A stretch of DNA of 7,698 bases, taken from positions 1 to 7,698 of the forward strand of contig JAIMZO010000062.1 of assembly GCA_020054965.1 (NCBI GenBank). Reading direction: 5' to 3'. Position 1 is the stretch's first letter. Each line of letters begins with the position of its first letter. Origin of the DNA: Spirochaeta sp. (lineage in GTDB: Bacteria > Spirochaetota > Spirochaetia > Sphaerochaetales > Sphaerochaetaceae). Under the pieces are notes generated by a model. It was not told the DNA's origin. It did not search any database and saw only the letters and a list, made by a program, of their open reading frames with translations. The position numbers and the translations under genes are program-made. This document shows positions 5,269-7,698 of this stretch, piece after piece.

Positions 5269-6558
5269 ATGAAAATACTCATTTCCAACACACTCATCAT
5301 CCCTATGACCAAGGAAGGCTTGAGCCTTCGTGGTGATATCGGTATCGATGGGAAACATATTGTATTTGTCGGGACAGGCGATCCTTCCTTCAAGGCCGAC
5401 CGTATCATTGATGGATCCTCATTCCTGGCAATGCCTTCCTTGGTGAATGCCCATACTCATTTGAGCATGGGGCTGATGCGCAATTACAAGGACTCCCTGC
5501 CAACCCTGCAGGCATGGCTTGCTGAGATCTTCCCGATCGAGGGGAAACTCAATGCAGATGACGTGCTGGCGGCCAGCCGTCTCGGCATCATTGAGCTTAT
5601 CCAGAGCGGATGTACCATGTTCAATGATATGTACTTTGAACCCCAAGCAACCGCACAGGCTGTTATTGAGGGAGGAATCAGGGGAAGCATAGGGGTAACG
5701 CTGTTCGGCGATCTTGAAGAGAACAAATCCCGGGTAGAAGAGCGGGAGAAATTGCTGGCCCCCTACGTTGCACAAGCTGAAGGCCGTCTCACTCTCAATG
5801 TCGCCCCTCACGCCATCTATACCTGTACCCAGGAGACCTACCAATATGCAGCATCCTGGGCGCGACAACATGGAAGCGTATTCCATACACATCTCAGCGA
5901 GACCAAGAAAGAGGTGGAGGACTGCATCGCCCAAACAGGGATGACTCCCCCAGCCTACCTGTCAGAGCTCGGCGTCTTGCAGGATGTGAAGAGCATGCTG
6001 GCCCATTGTGTTCACTTGAGCGATGAAGATGTAGACCTTCTCAAGACGTTTGACACCACCATTGTGCACAACCCGAGCAGCAATCTCAAGCTTTCCAGCG
6101 GCATTGCTCCCATTGCTGCCTATCTACGGGCGGGCATACCGGTTGCGCTGGGTACCGATGGGGCGAGCAGCAATAATAATCTCAACATGGTAGAGGAGAT
6201 GCATATAGCCAGTCTCCTGGGAAGGGTGGCGGAAACGGGCGGGGAGAAGCTAACACCATACCAAGTACTGGAAATGGCTACCAAGCAGGGGGCAAATGCC
6301 TTGGGGATTGGGGATACGATAGGAACCCTGGAAGCTGGCAAGGAAGCAGATCTACTCCTCATTGATTTGAGAACGAGCCATCTTACCCCGCTTAATGACC
6401 CATTCAGTGCATTGGTATATGCAGCACAAAGCTCTGATATCGATATGGTATTCTGCCAGGGAACCATCCTCATGGAAAAACGCAAAGTACTGACCATGGA
6501 TGAACATGCAGTGATGGATGAAGTGCAGGAGAGATGGGCTGATATACTCAGGCGCTAG
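5269..6558 (+). CDS. mtaD: 5-methylthioadenosine/S-adenosylhomocysteine deaminase
   Basis: A 429-residue amidohydrolase-superfamily zinc enzyme that deaminates methylthioadenosine (MTA) and S-adenosylhomocysteine to methylthioinosine and S-inosylhomocysteine; relatives also accept 5'-deoxyadenosine and adenosine. The TIM-barrel metal and active-site residues are all present: HTH (H62 and H64, in NAHTHLSMG), PHAIYT (H181), HTHLSET (H208 with E211), AHCVHL (245-250), HNPSSNLKL (267-275) and GTDGASSNN (D297, 295-303). The N- and C-terminal beta-sandwich segments (residues 1-55 and about 355-405, with GKEADLLLID) are typical of the family. The ATG at 5269 fits the usual MKILISN-type start but has no Shine-Dalgarno site; a -10-like box six bases upstream suggests a leaderless message in addition to read-through from the synthetase gene. 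mtnA follows after 13 bases, which supports MTA as the main substrate. Confidence 0.93.
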   Translation: MKILISNTLIIPMTKEGLSLRGDIGIDGKHIVFVGTGDPSFKADRIIDGSSFLAMPSLVNAHTHLSMGLMRNYKDSLPTLQAWLAEIFPIEGKLNADDVLAASRLGIIELIQSGCTMFNDMYFEPQATAQAVIEGGIRGSIGVTLFGDLEENKSRVEEREKLLAPYVAQAEGRLTLNVAPHAIYTCTQETYQYAASWARQHGSVFHTHLSETKKEVEDCIAQTGMTPPAYLSELGVLQDVKSMLAHCVHLSDEDVDLLKTFDTTIVHNPSSNLKLSSGIAPIAAYLRAGIPVALGTDGASSNNNLNMVEEMHIASLLGRVAETGGEKLTPYQVLEMATKQGANALGIGDTIGTLEAGKEADLLLIDLRTSHLTPLNDPFSALVYAAQSSDIDMVFCQGTILMEKRKVLTMDEHAVMDEVQERWADILRR

Positions 6559-6571
6559 TAAGGAGAGTGAC

Positions 6572-7609
6572 ATGGATGAATCATTTGTAACACTGATATT
6601 CAAGAACAATACGCTTACATTGCTCGATCAACGTATCCTGCCAACTGAAGTATCGTATGTGGATTGCAAAACCTACAAGGAAGTTGAGTTCGCCATCAGG
6701 GATATGATCGTACGAGGAGCTCCTGCCATCGGTGCTGCTGCAGCATACGGAGTGTATCTGGCAGCACTTCAGTGCCCAGAGGAGCCAGATTTTAAAAAAG
6801 CCTGTGAATCCCTCAGCCTTGCCAGGCCTACCGCTGTCAATCTCGGTTGGGCGATCAACCGAATGCTGAAAACGTATGAGCACAATAAAAAGCAACCAAG
6901 AAAAGTACTTCTTGGTTCATTGCTCAGTGAGGCTGACACCATCCGGGAAGAGGATATCAAGACCAACAAGCAAATGTCACGTATCGGAGCTAGAGTCGTT
7001 CCAGAGAAGGCAACCATCCTCACTCATTGCAACACCGGCGCACTGGCAACTGCAGGTTGGGGAACAGCTCTGGGGGTGATCAAGACGGCGTTCTACGATA
7101 AGAAAGATATCTTTGTATATGCCGATGAAACACGGCCGCGATTCCAAGGTGCTCGTCTTACCGCATGGGAGTTGATGGAAGCAAAGATTCCCTCCAAACT
7201 TATTCCTGACAGTGCCGCAGCGACACTGATTCGTGATGGGAAAATTGATTTGGTAATCCTTGGTGGGGACCGTGTAGCAGCCAACGGCGATGTGGCGAAC
7301 AAGCTGGGAACCTTTGCCCTGTCTGTCATCTGCAAGGCATATGGGGTACCTTTCTACAGCGTCGTTCCCATTTCCACCATCGATTTCTCGATACCCGATG
7401 GCTCTGCCATTCCCATTGAGGAGCGGGATGCTGAGGAAGTCACTCATGTACAGGGAGTGCAAGTTGCACCAAGTGGAATGGATGTCTTCAATCCCGCTTT
7501 TGATGTTACTCCTCACCAGAATCTCACGGGAATCATAACGGAGAAGGGTATCATCTATCCGCCTTTCAAGGAAAATATTGAGCGGCTCAGGCGAGGAGAG
7601 TCGATGTAA
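6572..7609 (+). CDS. mtnA: S-methyl-5-thioribose-1-phosphate isomerase
   Basis: A cytoplasmic 345-residue enzyme that converts 5-methylthioribose-1-phosphate to methylthioribulose-1-phosphate in methionine salvage; it is related to eIF2B alpha/beta/delta subunits. Visible motifs are VRGAPAIGAAAAYG (residues 47-60, phosphate and substrate binding), THCNTGALATAGWGTALG (151-168) with catalytic Cys C153, DETRPRFQGARLTAWEL (185-201), and GGDRVAANGDVANKLGT (231-247) with catalytic Asp D233. The C-terminal NPAFDVTPHQNLTGIITEKG (307-326) is also diagnostic. The length is normal. The ATG at 6572 is chosen because AAGGAGAG (6560-6567) precedes it at correct spacing and the protein then begins like other MtnA. 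An upstream in-frame ATG at 6518 lies inside mtaD and would add 18 unrelated residues. It is co-transcribed with mtaD and ends the operon. No mtnP, mtnK or later salvage gene is present before the contig ends. Confidence 0.95.
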   Translation: MDESFVTLIFKNNTLTLLDQRILPTEVSYVDCKTYKEVEFAIRDMIVRGAPAIGAAAAYGVYLAALQCPEEPDFKKACESLSLARPTAVNLGWAINRMLKTYEHNKKQPRKVLLGSLLSEADTIREEDIKTNKQMSRIGARVVPEKATILTHCNTGALATAGWGTALGVIKTAFYDKKDIFVYADETRPRFQGARLTAWELMEAKIPSKLIPDSAAATLIRDGKIDLVILGGDRVAANGDVANKLGTFALSVICKAYGVPFYSVVPISTIDFSIPDGSAIPIEERDAEEVTHVQGVQVAPSGMDVFNPAFDVTPHQNLTGIITEKGIIYPPFKENIERLRRGESM

Positions 7610-7618
7610 ATCCCTACC

Positions 7619-7651
7619 GGCAGTGGACACCTTCTCCACTGCCATTTTTTT
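7619..7651 (+). terminator. Strong intrinsic terminator after mtnA
   Basis: GGCAGTGGA (7619-7627) and TCCACTGCC (7635-7643) make a perfect nine-base stem with a seven-base loop. An A and then seven T (7645-7651) follow, with a second T-run at 7655-7660. It begins nine bases after the mtnA stop codon and closes the operon that ends with mtaD-mtnA. Confidence 0.93.
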
Positions 7652-7680
7652 AAATTTTTTGTAGGGAGTTATTTTGTGGA

Positions 7681-7698
7681 AGATCGGAAGAGCACACG
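7681..7698 (+). other. Illumina TruSeq adapter remnant (not genomic)
   Basis: The last 18 bases, AGATCGGAAGAGCACACG, are identical to the first 18 bases of the standard Illumina TruSeq read-1 adapter and run exactly to the end of the window. This is untrimmed read-through sequence, so the organism's own DNA ends at about 7680. The 29 bases between the terminator and the adapter show no feature apart from a second T-run. Confidence 0.97.

Noticed and set aside
5419..5934. 171-residue open frame on the minus strand opposite mtaD
   Set aside because: Antisense to conserved active-site coding sequence, with no family motif.
6518..6571. Upstream ATG extending mtnA by 18 residues into mtaD
   Set aside because: The extension is unlike MtnA N-termini, and a strong ribosome-binding site sits at 6560-6567 for the ATG at 6572.
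6977..7645. 222-residue open frame on the minus strand opposite mtnA
   Set aside because: It lies antisense to the intact, highly conserved mtnA frame, would start inside the terminator hairpin, and its translation resembles no family. It is a shadow frame.
1..7680. CRISPR arrays, transposons, phage genes, toxin-antitoxin pairs, direct repeats
   Set aside because: None seen on reading both strands; all long frames belong to recognisable housekeeping or metabolic families and the gaps are short.

Overview
The window looks like one end of a bacterial contig from a spirochaete, most likely a Sphaerochaeta-like member of the Spirochaetota. The reasons are a SpoVG beginning MDISEVRVRKV (close in style to Borrelia SpoVG), the order ispE-spoVG-(tRNA-Gln)-rplY, and a tRNA gene without an encoded CCA end. 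The assignment rests on recall of families and gene order, not on a database search. Most of the window is ordinary chromosomal housekeeping DNA. I see no transposon, phage gene, CRISPR array or defence locus.

Left half, minus strand (read right to left): a SMUG1-type uracil-DNA glycosylase (about 2573-1833), the isoprenoid kinase ispE (1691-801), spoVG (781-488), a tRNA-Gln(UUG) gene with its own apparent promoter and terminator (438-367, hairpin 362-337), and the start of rplY/ctc for ribosomal protein L25, cut off at base 1. ispE and spoVG are 19 bases apart and probably co-transcribed. The order ispE, spoVG, ctc matches, with gaps, the order in Bacillus and other bacteria.

Right half, plus strand: a HAD-family phosphatase (2621-3382) divergent from the SMUG1 gene; a 153-base gap with a good promoter and a 12-base palindrome; a long-chain acyl-CoA synthetase-like gene (3536-5245); mtaD, an MTA/SAH deaminase (5269-6558); and mtnA, methylthioribose-1-phosphate isomerase (6572-7609), closed by a strong intrinsic terminator (7619-7651). 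mtaD and mtnA are adjacent enzymes of methylthioadenosine salvage. They imply the deaminase route via methylthioinosine, although the phosphorylase that would join them is not in the window.

The last 18 bases (7681-7698) are identical to the start of the standard Illumina TruSeq adapter, so they are library sequence and genomic DNA ends at or just before 7680. Several genes (the HAD gene, mtaD and perhaps ispE) lack a usable Shine-Dalgarno site and have a -10-like box only 6-9 bases before the start codon, which suggests leaderless or near-leaderless transcripts.
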